NCBI RefSeq assembly: GCF_902686445.1
Contig: NC_062232.1
Span: 69,581,440 to 69,645,439, forward strand
Reading direction: 5' to 3'
From: Sciurus carolinensis
Taxonomy: Eukaryota; Chordata; Mammalia; Rodentia; Sciuridae
DNA length: 64,000 nucleotides
Below, piece after piece: positions 44,507 to 55,185 of the stretch. The notes beneath the pieces were generated by a model. The model had not been told where the DNA came from, did not search any database, and saw nothing but the letters and a program-made list of their open reading frames with translations. Position 1 is the stretch's first letter. Each line of letters starts with the position of its first letter. The position numbers were made by a program, and so were the translations under genes.

Positions 44507-44637
44507 CTGCAGTTAGCTTTTTTGTTTCATATCCAGGTAAATGAGAATATAAATAAGACTGTGAATGTTTTGCTCCAGTGAAAATTTATGACATTTATAA
44601 ATTATGCACAGCAAAGAAAAATGAAGAAAGAGTGTTG

Positions 44638-45072
44638 TGTTAGGCAGCTTTTTCCTACTACAAGCAGAAGACCTGAAAAGAAAAATTTTGGAGAAGGAAA
44701 AGTTTATTTGGGGGCTCACAGTTATAGAGATCTCATTCCACAGGTGATCAACTCTATTCTTTGGAGCCCTAGGTGAGGCAGAACATCACAGAAGAAGCGT
44801 GTAACAGAGGGAAGCAGCTGGGAACATGGCACCAAGAAGCAGAGAAAGACTACTCACCAGGGACAAAATATATATCCCAAAGACACACACCCAATGACCT
44901 ATCTCCTCCAGTCCCACCCTATCTGCCTTTATTTGCCTCTCAGTTAATCCCTATCAAGGGATTAATTCACTAATTGGATTAAAATTTTCATAACTCAATC
45001 ATTACTCTCTAAACATTCTTGTATTGTTTCACTCATGAGCCTTGAGGGAAAACCTCACATCCAAACCATAAC
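44638..45072 (-). repeat. MaLR 3' LTR (provirus 3)
   Basis: TGTTAGGCAGCTTTTTCC to CATCCAAACCATAACA. GGAAAAGTTTATTTGGGGGC is the complement of the polyadenylation block. Confidence 0.82.
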
Positions 45073-45550
45073 ATTCTGTCCTTGGCCCCCCAAAGCTCAT
45101 GATTATTTCACAATGCAAAATACACAATACATTTTCAAGAGTTCCCGTAGTCTTAAGAATTTTAGCATTGCCTAAAAGTCCAAGTCCAATGTTGTCCTTC
45201 AGACTCAAGGCAAACTCAGAGTAGAAGCCTTATAAAAATTAAAAGCAAGTTACATATATCCTATATATAAAGGCACAGGGTAAACATTTCCATTCTAAAA
45301 GGGAGAAACTGGGGCATATAAAGAAGAGATGGGAACAAAGTAAAACCAAAACCTTGCTGAGCAAACAAATCATGTATTTCCATGTCTGGTATCTAGAGCA
45401 CATGGCATCATGATGTTCTCTCCAAAGTTTTTGTGTAGCTCTATCCCTATGGTTTTGCTTGTTGCAGCCCACACGGTGTCTCTCTTGGCTTGTCTGTTCC
45501 CTATTTCTGCAGCTTTCATAGGCAGACATCCCACAGTACTGGTATTTCTT
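45073..45550 (-). mobile_element. MaLR internal region, left part (provirus 3)
   Basis: Matches 18712-19170 of provirus 2 up to GGTATTTCTT, where the ERV LTR is inserted. Confidence 0.78.
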
Positions 45551-46001
45551 TGTTATGGGTCAGGCTATATGGGCAATGACCAAATAGACTCCATTTTACC
45601 CTGAGACTCCATGGCATGTTGGAAATGCCTTCTCCCATGAGAAAACTCTGCCTCTGTGCCCATGAACAGTTGTCTGGCATAGCATGTTTGGCAAGACAAA
45701 ATGACAATTCTTATACAATGTAAAATTGTTCTCTTTTTGGTTCCCATTTTTCTTACAATGTACTGTGTCAGAGAATGATTGTACAGATGTTAGTAATCAT
45801 TCTTTAATTGTAGCAATAGTCACTTATGATTCATGTACTGACATGTTTACTTATGGTATAAAAGGTATACTCTAACCCTGGAGGGGGTCGAAGGGTACAG
45901 ACTTCCAGTTTGCTTCTCTGTCCCACCAGCTGGTAAATAAAGATAGTTTTGTCTTCTGTTTTAAGATCAACTGGGTGATTTATTGTGATCTCGCCATAAC
46001 A
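45551..46001 (+). mobile_element. Solo ERV LTR (class I-like) inside provirus 3
   Basis: 451 bp, TGTTATGGGTCAGGC to CTCGCCATAACA, with terminal inverted repeat TGTTATGG/CCATAACA. TATA-like GGTATAAAAGG at 45855-45865 and AATAAA in GGTAAATAAAGATAG at about 45936 give U3-R-U5 order in plus orientation. The host MaLR sequence is interrupted at a point known from provirus 2. The flanks TCTT (45547-45550) and TCCT (46002-46005) are a 4-bp target duplication with one mismatch, typical of class I ERVs. No internal genes are present. Family name is uncertain. Confidence 0.88.
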
Positions 46002-47015
46002 TCCTAATCTCGGGAGTCTCCACCAAAGCTTTCACTTCCTTCTCACATCTTCACACATCACCCTCTAAGGGGCTACTCACAGGCACTCCAACCCTACTGC
46101 GCTTCGCCTGACTCCCCAGGCCTTCCTTTGAAGCCTCAGTGGAAGACTCCATGATCCCCTAAATCCAGCATCCTGCATTCCTGCAGAACCAGCACTATAT
46201 GTAATTAATGCCAACGTCTCCCACCATCACAAGCAGGAGTCAAACCTCCAGTGACCATTTCTGCAGCATCTTCTGAGTGCCCAGGGGGTTGAGCATGATG
46301 AAACAACTTCTTAGACCCCTCTGTGCAAGTGAGTTGCCCCCATGTTCTCTTCTCAAAGGAATTTTTACTTTTGCACCCTTGAGCCTGAGATAGGTATGGT
46401 CTTGCCAATTCCCGAAATGTCCTCAATCTCTCTTTCCTGTTGTCTCTGGGTAAAGTATCCCACCTTTTGTTAGTGGTTGTAATGTCTTTAACAAATACAA
46501 ATTTCCTAGCTCCAGTTTTACTCGAGTTTTCTGGTTAAACTGCAATTTTTGCTTCTGCTCCTTATTAGCACAGTAAACTCAGCTAAAAGCTGCCAGTAAT
46601 ATCCATGCTGATTGCTATGCTACCTAGAAATTTCTTCCACCAGATTAAGAAGCCAGTTGCTATTAAATTCAGCTTCACAGAGTCTCAGGACATGGGCATA
46701 ATGTAGAACACTTCTTAGCCAGAGTATAGGATGAACAGCCTCTAGTCCCATTTCCAATAGAGTCCTCCTTTTTCTCTGAAACTTCACGAACCCAGTCTTT
46801 ACTGTCCAAAGTACTATCAGCATTCTGGTATTCCAAACTCCCATCAGAATGACCCATGAAACTCCACTTATAATAATCTAAAATTTTTCCAACTTGCATT
46901 GATAAATATTCCAGAATTTCTCTCACTATTTCCAAAAAGTTCCAAGAGCTTCTAAACCACATTGTCAGGTTTACTTGCAGCAATGGCCCCCCTCCTAGTA
47001 TCAATTTCTGTTTTT
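46002..47015 (-). mobile_element. MaLR internal region, right part (provirus 3)
   Basis: Resumes with AATCTCGGGAGTCTCC and stays collinear with provirus 2. The minus-strand open stretches of 60-109 codons (46426-46205, 46844-46620, 47004-46675) have no recognised domains. Confidence 0.75.
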
Positions 47016-47300
47016 ATCATATTTTTTCACTGCTACAACCTGAAAACCTGACAAAAACCATATTAGAGCAGGAAAAGTTAATTTTGGGGCTAATGATTTC
47101 CGACATCTCATTTCATAGATGGTTGCCTCCATTCTTTGGGATTTTAGGTGAAAAACAACAACATGGTGGAAGGGAGTGGCAGCGGAAAGCAGCAGAGAAC
47201 ATGGAACTAGAAAGTAGGGAGAGACTACATTCACAAGGGACAAAATATATATCACAAAGGCATGCCTACAACAATGTACCTCCTCCAGCCACACCCTACC
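47016..47300 (-). repeat. MaLR 5' LTR, truncated (provirus 3)
   Basis: Antisense LTR from the ATCATATTTTTTCACTGC area to CCTCCAGCCACACCCTACC. About 140 bases of the U3 side are missing, apart from the inverted piece. Confidence 0.75.
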
Positions 47301-47338
47301 CCTGATAGCAATTAACTGAGTGGTAACTGAAGGCAGGT
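47301..47338 (+). repeat. Inverted 38-base piece of the MaLR LTR
   Basis: CCTGATAGCAATTAACTGAG to GAAGGCAGGT is LTR sequence in sense orientation. It is exactly the segment that should follow CACACCCTACC in antisense. It marks a local inversion at the truncation breakpoint. Confidence 0.8.
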
Positions 47339-48955
47339 CTATTATTTTTCAGTAATTATCCAAATTTTTGTGAAAATGAATTCAGTATACCATGTTCATA
47401 GTCAAGTGTGGTAGGGAAATATGTAAAATAATAACTATTATATTATAAAATCAAGGATAGAATTACAATAATTTTTAAGCTAGTGTGGACACATTTGAGA
47501 GAGCATCGAAGTCTTCCTGAGCTAATTAGGGAAGATTTCACAAGGTCATTATTTAAGTAGGTTTTAATGATATGTGGAATTTTTCCCAGAGCAAAATTGG
47601 GACAGGCACTTCTGTTAGAGGAAAGGTCATGTACAAATGAAAGAAGGTATGAGGATTCAATGGGATGTTCAAAATAGATGCCTTTTTACAACTATCTATG
47701 TAGGGAATACTACGAATACTCTGAAGGTGAGATTTCTATTAGATTATTGTGGAGTGTTTTTCAGTTTCTTTAATAATGTATAGTTTTATCATATACTATG
47801 TTATGGGAATTTTTAATAGAATGTTATATACAGGTAGAATTGAAAAACATGAATTTTGAAATACTTATATAGTTGCTTGCCCATATTAGGTAGTTGCTTG
47901 TCCATATCAGTAACTCTTCTTTCACAGTTATTCATTCACAAGCATTCTAATGTTTAGTGACTTTACTGGAAGATCATAAATCTGATATACTTGGATTCAA
48001 AATCTTTTATTTGCTAAACTCTCTGCAAAAGTAGACTATTTATTAATCTTTATGAACCTCAATTTTCAAGTTATGAAATAAAGATAATTATTTTTCTTCT
48101 TCAGAATATTTTGTAAAAATTAAATAAGATAACCTATATGAAAGATCCTGGCTCACAATTGATGAATAGATGTGCAAAAAAACTAATTAAAAATAACTAT
48201 CACTTACTGAAAATTATATGCCAGACATCATGCTAACCTCTTTATATAGATATTCCTTAATTCTCAGAAAAATCTCAAACTGAAAATAAAAGTAAGTATA
48301 TACAAACAAAATTATTTAGAACTTTCTGCTCCTGGAAAAGACTAAAAGATAGTAAGTAGTGTATATAGATTCCCCCCATTTCTAAACTATAGCATGTCAT
48401 ACTTTCCATCAATGAAAATAAGACAAATGAATTTAACTAGAATATTCAAGGAATCTATCTAGAAATTAGATACAGAATTATAAAAATAAGTTTATATTGC
48501 ATTTGTTTCAAATTCTTAAATCTCTTCCATAATTGTGATAATTAACTAAGTACACTTATAATTCAGTTTACACAGACACTGTAGTGTCCAGAACATTGAT
48601 ACTAAGAGTCACTCTTAGAAATGACTCAAGCATTTGATGAAAAAGATGAAGCATGCATGCAAAAAATATGAAATAACAAATTATAAAGATTTTTTTTTTG
48701 GTAAAGCACAAAACATGGGTTATTTAAGTTGTCTTCATCATGGAAATAAAATATAATTGATAATATTTTAAAGTTATTGAATTTCCTCATAAGAAAAATT
48801 CTTTAAATTTTAAATTATGATTCATCAAAAATTCTTGAAGTTGCTCAAATTTTAGTAACAATATAGTTAAGATAATTTTTTTCTCAAATTAGTAATACAT
48901 TTTTCTTCCTGATTTTGATCTTAAATGCAAAGTTTAAGGCAAGCTCTCAACATTT
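47339..48955. other. Unassigned AT-rich DNA
   Basis: No gene is visible. Blocks such as TATATGCCAGACATCATGCT followed by CTTTATATAGATATTCCTTA (48218-48262) resemble an ancient MIR-type SINE core. Confidence 0.4.
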
Positions 48956-49035
48956 TTTGTGGTGCTAGGAATTGAGCTCAGGGATTCTTGCATGATGGAA
49001 CACACTTAGCCACTGGACTATTTCCCCAAACTTGA
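48956..49035 (-). mobile_element. Old ID-like SINE, antisense
   Basis: GTGGTGCTAGGAATTGAGCT, then CACTGGACTATTTCCCCAAA: complement of B-box and A-box sides, diverged. Confidence 0.7.
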
Positions 49036-50089
49036 TTGCATTTGTCTTTAGTATATTAATATGTTGAGTCATGTGAACTTCAGCTTACATTAAATTATTT
49101 ATTACTGTTTGTAAATTGTGAAAAAAAATGAAATATTTTTTACTTCGTTGTTTGCAATTATGTAAGGAATTATTGTCAATCATAGTGCAATTTAAGACTA
49201 CATAGTTGCATAATGACTGTTAATGTTAGTATTCATATTGTTATTAAAGGATCAGAAGCTCTTGTGAAAACTACAGCGTTTACAAAAATTTGGTTGATGT
49301 CTGCCAGAATAGAATTAAACTATATGCTTTATGATGCACCTAGAGGCTTTCTAACTCCACTTTCTGAATTTCAAAGAAATGGAAGAACATAGGGATGTTC
49401 CTTTCCTTCATTGGAATCTCCTGTGCTCATCATTGAAACCACAAGTCCCTCTGGCTCTCCATAGAGAACTTGGCACACCCTAATGACAAAAATACTCAAA
49501 ATGCCTACTCAAAAGTCCCTTAATGATGACTGTAGCTAGCAAAGCATCATGGGTAATAATTACAAACTATCTAAAAGTGTTCTCAGAGGAGAAATAAAGA
49601 CAGGAGTCAACCACAAGAATAACTCTAATACCTAAACTTATACTAGATGCAGAAAATGACAGCAGTATCCTATTTTTTCCTGTATATGTGAGACTTTTTG
49701 ATGGCTCTTCAAACATTGTCAATTGGGTTTCATAAAGTAAATTGTGGAGAAAGCTATGGTGCTTTCATATCTTCATTTGTACTGCTATAAGAAAGGATAT
49801 TATCGAGTAAAGAAACTTCAAAAGCGCATGCCAAAGACTGTATGCTATCTTTTAGATATTGAAGAAAAGCTTAATGAAATGTAAAATTACAAACAATTGA
49901 ATATATAAGTAAGTAATATAAGAAGAAAACTGAAAGCAAAAAACCCTCCATTTATTGCTGTGAACCAAATTGCTGATAAATAAAATTGATTTTTATCATA
50001 AACATTGTAGACATGTGTACACACAAACACATGTATACATATACAACAAATACAAGACACTCAACAATACAAGATACTCAACCAACCAT
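49036..50089. other. Unassigned AT-rich DNA
   Basis: No supported gene or repeat is visible. Confidence 0.4.
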
Positions 50090-50575
50090 AAGATTATAAC
50101 TAGTTTAATCAATGTTTAGATCCTATGCCTAGTTAATTATATCATGTTTAAGCAGGTCAGAGATCCCCCACCCAAAAGACCCTTGCCATAATTAAGCTTC
50201 TCCTCTTGTCAGATTACCAGGATGACTGCAGAGGTTATTGTGGTTGGTAGTTTCCTCTTTCTTGCAAATGCCAGGTTTGCATACAAAAGGTGTGATGTTA
50301 GTCTTCAAGTTTGTTGTGCAAAAAGATATTATCTCTGTTTTCTTAGTAAAAACTTGTGAAACCTGTGTCTGGTCTAGAGGATGGAACAGAAAGCACTTGT
50401 CATATAAAACCTCCAAGCCCCTTCTCCTATTGTATATAAAGTTCAAAGAATTTCCAAAATCTTTGTTCAGAGGAAGAATTCTTAGGCAAGAGCCACCTGT
50501 GAACCTTGCGGTCAAAAAATCTGCTTCCTGAATATTCCTCAGGTGTCCAATCTCTTCTGTCTTACATCAATGTGT
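50090..50575 (+). mobile_element. Possible old ERV LTR
   Basis: Mixed-composition block with CCATAATTAAGCTTCTCCTC, a TATA-like TTGTATATAAAGTTC at about 50432-50446 and a pyrimidine-rich end (TGTCCAATCTCTTCTGTC). It has overlapping open frames of about 100 codons on both strands (50192-50515 minus, 50238-50531 plus) but no protein motif. LTR nature is inferred from layout only; no target duplication was found. Confidence 0.3.
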
Positions 50576-50687
50576 CTTGCGAAATGGAGCAATCTGAAAA
50601 AAATTGAGTCAAATATTGTCAACAAAACTTTTTTATAGTCAAAAGTATTCTTTATTGAGTAAATTGTTATGAAATAAAATTCACTCT

Positions 50688-50900
50688 TCCTTGGGCATGG
50701 TGACACATGCCTGTAATTCAATGGTTCAAGAGGCTGAAGCAGGAATATTTCCAATTCAAATCTAGCCTCAGCAACTCAGGAAAGTGCTAAGCAATTCAGG
50801 GAGATCCTGTCTCCAAATAAAATACTAAAGGGGTTGGGGATGTGGCTCAGGGTTAAGTGCTCCTGGGTTCAATCCCTGGTACCAAAAAAAAAAAAAAAAT
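50688..50900 (+). mobile_element. MEN-type SINE
   Basis: B1-like half (GGGCATGGTGACACATGCCT, GGAGATCCTGTCTCCAAATA), ID half (GGTTGGGGATGTGGCTCAGG, CTGGGTTCAATCCCTGGTAC), A17 tail. A well-conserved, relatively young copy. Confidence 0.92.
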
Positions 50901-51059
50901 CATTCTTTAAGTCAACAGTTTAATGAGTTTGAATTTGGACAGATTACATTGTGCACAACTGTAATAGAACTCTTCCATCACCTCAAAAAGTAAACATATA
51001 TCATGATCTTGGTTTTGAAATACCTACTGTCCTCTAAATGGAAGGCACCAGGACCCATG
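50901..51059. other. Unassigned spacer
   Basis: Nothing is recognised. Confidence 0.3.
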
Positions 51060-51992
51060 GGAGAAAGGGTAGATTCTAGAATTATGGAAGGGAAATAACA
51101 GATGAGTCTGGAGTACATAAGGTAATAGCAGAAAGTAAGAAAATGCTTAAAAGAATATGAATGGGGACATGGGGAAAGAACACAGGAGTTGATTTAGAAG
51201 AATGCTCAATATCAAATCCAGATTTTACTTTAAACAGTAAAATGAATCAAGATAATATTGAATTATAACTCATAGAATAAAATTAATATACATGACTATA
51301 TACTAATACACACACATTATTAAATAATTCTTACAGAATAATTCCAAATAATCTCTAGTAGACTCTCCCATATTCTTGAGAGTAGATTGAACATAGTGAC
51401 TCACTTCCAAAGAAGATTACGGAAAGGGAAAAAAATTGTGACTTTATAGTGCAGAAAACTAACAGACACTATCTTATCAAGTTATCCAGATAATTATCAC
51501 CAACAAATCATGTTAATATCATGTAAATCCTAGTATAATGTGGTAAATAGGTACTTCTGTGGTATTCTACCCCTTAAACCCTTTGTTCCAATATAAGCAA
51601 GAGTAAAACATGAGACAATCCCAAATTAATATTTTACAATTTACCTGATTAGCACTCCAAATAATTGTCAAGAACATGAAAAATGATGGTCGAGTGAGAA
51701 AACTCAGAAATCACAGGAAACTAAAAAGGCATTATGACTAAATGCAACGTGGTATAGTGAGTTGAGTCCTGAAAACAGAAATACGGCAGTATGTGAGGAA
51801 ACTGACATAATCCAGATAAAACACACAGTTCATGTTGCACCAATGTCAATTTCTCAGAGATGACATAAATATCATCATTATGTAAGACAGTAAGTATAAA
51901 AGTTTGGATGACGAATATACAGGAATTCTCTGTAATATTTTTGCACCTTTCCTGTAAATCTAAAATTAATCCAAATTTTAAAAAGAAAAATT
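51060..51992 (+). mobile_element. Old L1 (L1M) 3' end, sense
   Basis: The strongest part is 51690-51985: ACTAAATGCAACGTGGTATA, TGCACCAATGTCAATTTCTC, GGAATTCTCTGTAATATTTT and CCTGTAAATCTAAAATTAAT, the 3' UTR of ancient L1M families. The upstream part to 51060 is less certain. Confidence 0.6.
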
Positions 51993-52117
51993 TCCTCACG
52001 ACCTTTGATATTATTTCATCTCTAAGATCTAGAAATTATTTATCTATTTTTCATTATTATAGTCTTGCTTTTTCTAGAATTTCATAAAAATGAAATTATT
52101 TAATAAACATTCTTTTC

Positions 52118-52215
52118 TTTTCTTTTTTTTTTTTTTTGCAGTGCTGGGGATGGAACCCACGGCCTTGTGCTTGCAAGGCAATCACTCTACCGACTGAGCT
52201 ATTTCCCCAGTCCTA
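52118..52215 (-). mobile_element. ID-like tRNA SINE, antisense
   Basis: T-run, GCAGTGCTGGGGATGGAACC, GCAAGGCAATCACTCTACCG, ACTGAGCTATTTCCCCAGTC. The flanks TAAACATTCTTTTC (about 52103-52116) and TAAACATTATTTTC (52215-52228) form a 14-base target duplication with one mismatch. Confidence 0.9.
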
Positions 52216-52228
52216 AACATTATTTTCA

Positions 52229-54814
52229 TAGCAGGCTCTGTCACTTAGCATATTTTTCTGAGGTTACTATGTGTATCATTAGAGTATGTCTTTTGATTTT
52301 CAGTTGTGCTCTAATGTGTGAGTGCATCATTTTTTTTTTTTTTCATTCATTTAGTAAAGGAGATCTGGGGACTTTCCACTTTTTGGCTACTACATAAAAG
52401 GCCACTGTGAGATATTTCAATTCAAGTCTTTGTATGAACATGTTTTCCTTTTTCTTGTGTATTTTACATCTACTATTTTCATTTTATGAAGTAAGGCTTT
52501 CAGACTGAGATCATGATATGCTATAATTAATACCTTGGTTTTGTGTTATTAATCTTGATTATCTTCAGACGAATGAAGTTAACTACCTCAAAATAACTTA
52601 GAAATCTTAGTCTAGACTGTTCTAGAATAAATGTTCTCATTTTTTATAATCATTGAATTTATGGCAAGAAATTAGAAAAGTAAGTATTTCAAAGGTTAAT
52701 CAAATGAAACAGCATTCTTCAGGTATCTAGAACATTTCCTAGTTCTTATATCCACTTTTTGCCATCCAAATCTTTTGAATAATTTGAAGTTCTTCTTTTA
52801 TCTCTTTTAGGCCTAAATGATACAGATTACATTGATTTTCAAATAACCGTCACACGCAGGTATGCACATGACTTTTCTTTGCTGTGCTAAGTTAGTACAT
52901 AATTAGAAACCACAATTCTATGCTGCTGAAGTTTAAGAAGATTGGTTGAACATGAAGAAGCTCTCAGCAATGATTAGAAAGTTGCAAGAAGAGTTTTGAA
53001 ATCAGTAGTAGTAATAATAAGTATTTTATGCATGTTAATCTTTTTCTTCCTCAAGTCATGAGGACATTTTTAGTGTTTTTTTTTTTTTTATTTGGAAGAT
53101 CAGGTGATATTTTTCTGGATATAAATGTGGTGATCAGAATATTTGAGATAAAAGAGAGGGAAATTGAATAATAATTCAATATTCTTCATATTATTGAGTT
53201 TAAACTTTTATTTTACCAGCATTGTGGAATGGACAAAAACATGAAGCTAAAAGTAGAATTGGGAAGATACGACACATTCACAAAGCATGGATAATAATAT
53301 TGGATAATATGTATAACAGGAAATCACAATTATATTCTCTAATGAACCATTATGACAGTAAGTCTTATCATTGTAGGTACTGCTTCTTGACAGAACAAAA
53401 GAAGTACAAAACATCTGTTCCTCCTTCAGGGAAAATAGTACAGGGCAATTAAGGAAAGTGACAATTATATGGACATGAAACAATTCACTGGTTTCAGAAG
53501 TTTAATTGTCGTGAATATATAAACAAAGGGACATTGCATGGGTCTCTCAGAGATTAGTGGGTTAGTTTTATGACAAAATTTTGTGTTATTATGCTGCTGC
53601 TTCAATGACACATTATCTGAACTTCTTAACGATTTTTAAGTTAGTAGAGATGTCAAAATTATAGCTGTTCTTTTCTTACCCATAATTCTTCTCTAAATTT
53701 GCCATAGATTACTTTATTCACTTACCTATAGCAGATGGTTAAAATATTAATCATTAAATAATACTCCTTTCTGTTATGGTGTACAAAAAATGTATCTTGC
53801 ATATTTGAAAATATCTTTAATATGGATCCATGAAAATAATATTTTCACTGTGACTCATTTATGAAAATAAATTTCCATATAAAAGGGGAAAATGAAGAAA
53901 TATCTTAGGTAAATGAAGCAAGGGAGATGATTATCAAACCAGAGTTTGGATTTTATTATACATTCAAATTATCAGTGCAAAAATGTTTTCATCTGATCTG
54001 AAACAGAGATCACTGGGTTGAGAGATTGTATTTTCATTCTTGTTAAAAAAGAAAAAGACAACTATTTTGGAGCCTTTCTGCCCCCAATGTGATTAAAATT
54101 AAAGATTTTAAGAAATATATTATTCAGAATTTTAGATCTGGACAATTCACAGCAGATCACACAGATCAGAGATTAATTATGTTCACATTCTCATCTGTGG
54201 AGCCCTAGGCATTATTAGTTCTTCTTAGAATTTTTTTGAGGGAAAAATTCTGATGTTAAACACAACCCAAAAATCAACATAATGAAAATGAATGCACAAA
54301 ATGTTTAACAATTGCTGATCTAGTTCGACTAAAGCAAATGATATTTATTGACCATAAGCAACTGAAAAGTTACAGGGCTAGTTTAATTTCAGAGAAGAAA
54401 TTGGGATTCAAAGTCCATATATTTATATTTTTTCCATTAGTCCACATTGCTTCTCATATTAAAGATTTCTTAAGAAAATCTTATGTAATTTTAATAATTC
54501 TTATGAAGAACACATCTATTTATTGGAATCATGATTAGAGTTTTTTTCAAAATCCCTACTATTAAGAAAATCATTTCCTGATAATACCTAAAATATTTTC
54601 CAGTCACAGTGTTAAAAAGAGGCTAAAAGTAGATATATCTTTTGATTACAATGATGCATATTGTGATTTTTAAAGCTTAAACTCATTGTAGAACACATTT
54701 CTTAGATGATTGCAAGGATATCTTAGGGTGGTATCTGAGTTTGCTTTAAATAAATAGATTATCACTCAGCAATAGTGGTGTTATATTTGTCATGCTTAAA
54801 AATAATACTTAACT
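52229..54814. other. Unassigned AT-rich DNA
   Basis: About 2.6 kb without any recognised repeat or gene, one of the least repetitive parts of the window. The open frames at 53222-53452 (plus) and 53247-53483 (minus) overlap each other and show no domain. Confidence 0.45.
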
Positions 54815-54820
54815 CCAGTG

Positions 54821-55179
54821 TGTTGCCGCCTGCAGCAACGAGACCGCGGGAAAGAATCGGAGGCGGACTGGGAATGAACAACTTCTTTATTTTTTTCTCC
54901 GAGGTGTTTTTTTCCTTAGAGGAAGAGAATGTCTTATATACCCCCAGGCAGCCAATCAGCTTAGGATTAAGTAGCACGATAGGAGCACGTGCCACGGTAC
55001 CAAGTAAGAAAGAATGAGGAACATGTGTTGACCACAAGCATGGAAGAGACATCAACCAATCAGGTAAAAGGTCATGAGAGATCACGTCATGTTAACACTA
55101 TTCAAGTGCCACCTCTTGGCCCAATGCCAGCCGCCATCTTAGAGCTACTTCTTCAAACAGCTGTAAACATGTCTCTACA
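54821..55179 (-). mobile_element. Solo class II (IAP-like) ERV LTR, antisense
   Basis: 359 bp. The minus strand starts TGTAGAGACATGTTTACAGC and ends TTGCTGCAGGCGGCAACA. The 6 bases CCAGTG flank both sides (54815-54820 and 55180-55185). U3 contains AAGATGGCGGCTGGC, CCTGATTGGTTGATG and GCTGATTGGCTGCC (CCAAT-type boxes), then TATATAAG and AAATAAAG. The order of signals and CpG-containing U5 resemble IAP-type LTRs of rodents. Retained CpGs and a perfect duplication suggest a fairly young insertion. No internal sequence remains. Confidence 0.9.
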
Positions 55180-55185
55180 CCAGTG

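Larger units (their letters stand above)
44638..47338 (-). mobile_element. MaLR provirus 3, antisense, right LTR truncated
   Basis: Left LTR 44638-45072, internal region 45073-47015 (including the solo LTR 45551-46001), right LTR from about 47016 and cut at about 47300, where a 38-base piece is inverted before unrelated DNA begins. The element is collinear with provirus 2. No target duplication can be checked because the right end is lost. Confidence 0.82.

Noticed and set aside
50192..50531. Overlapping ~100-codon frames on both strands as a gene
   Set aside because: No domain is recognisable, the frames overlap antisense, and the layout is more like an old LTR.
53222..53483. Pair of overlapping frames as an exon candidate
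   Set aside because: There are no flanking splice sites or domain evidence, and both strands are open by chance in AT-rich DNA.
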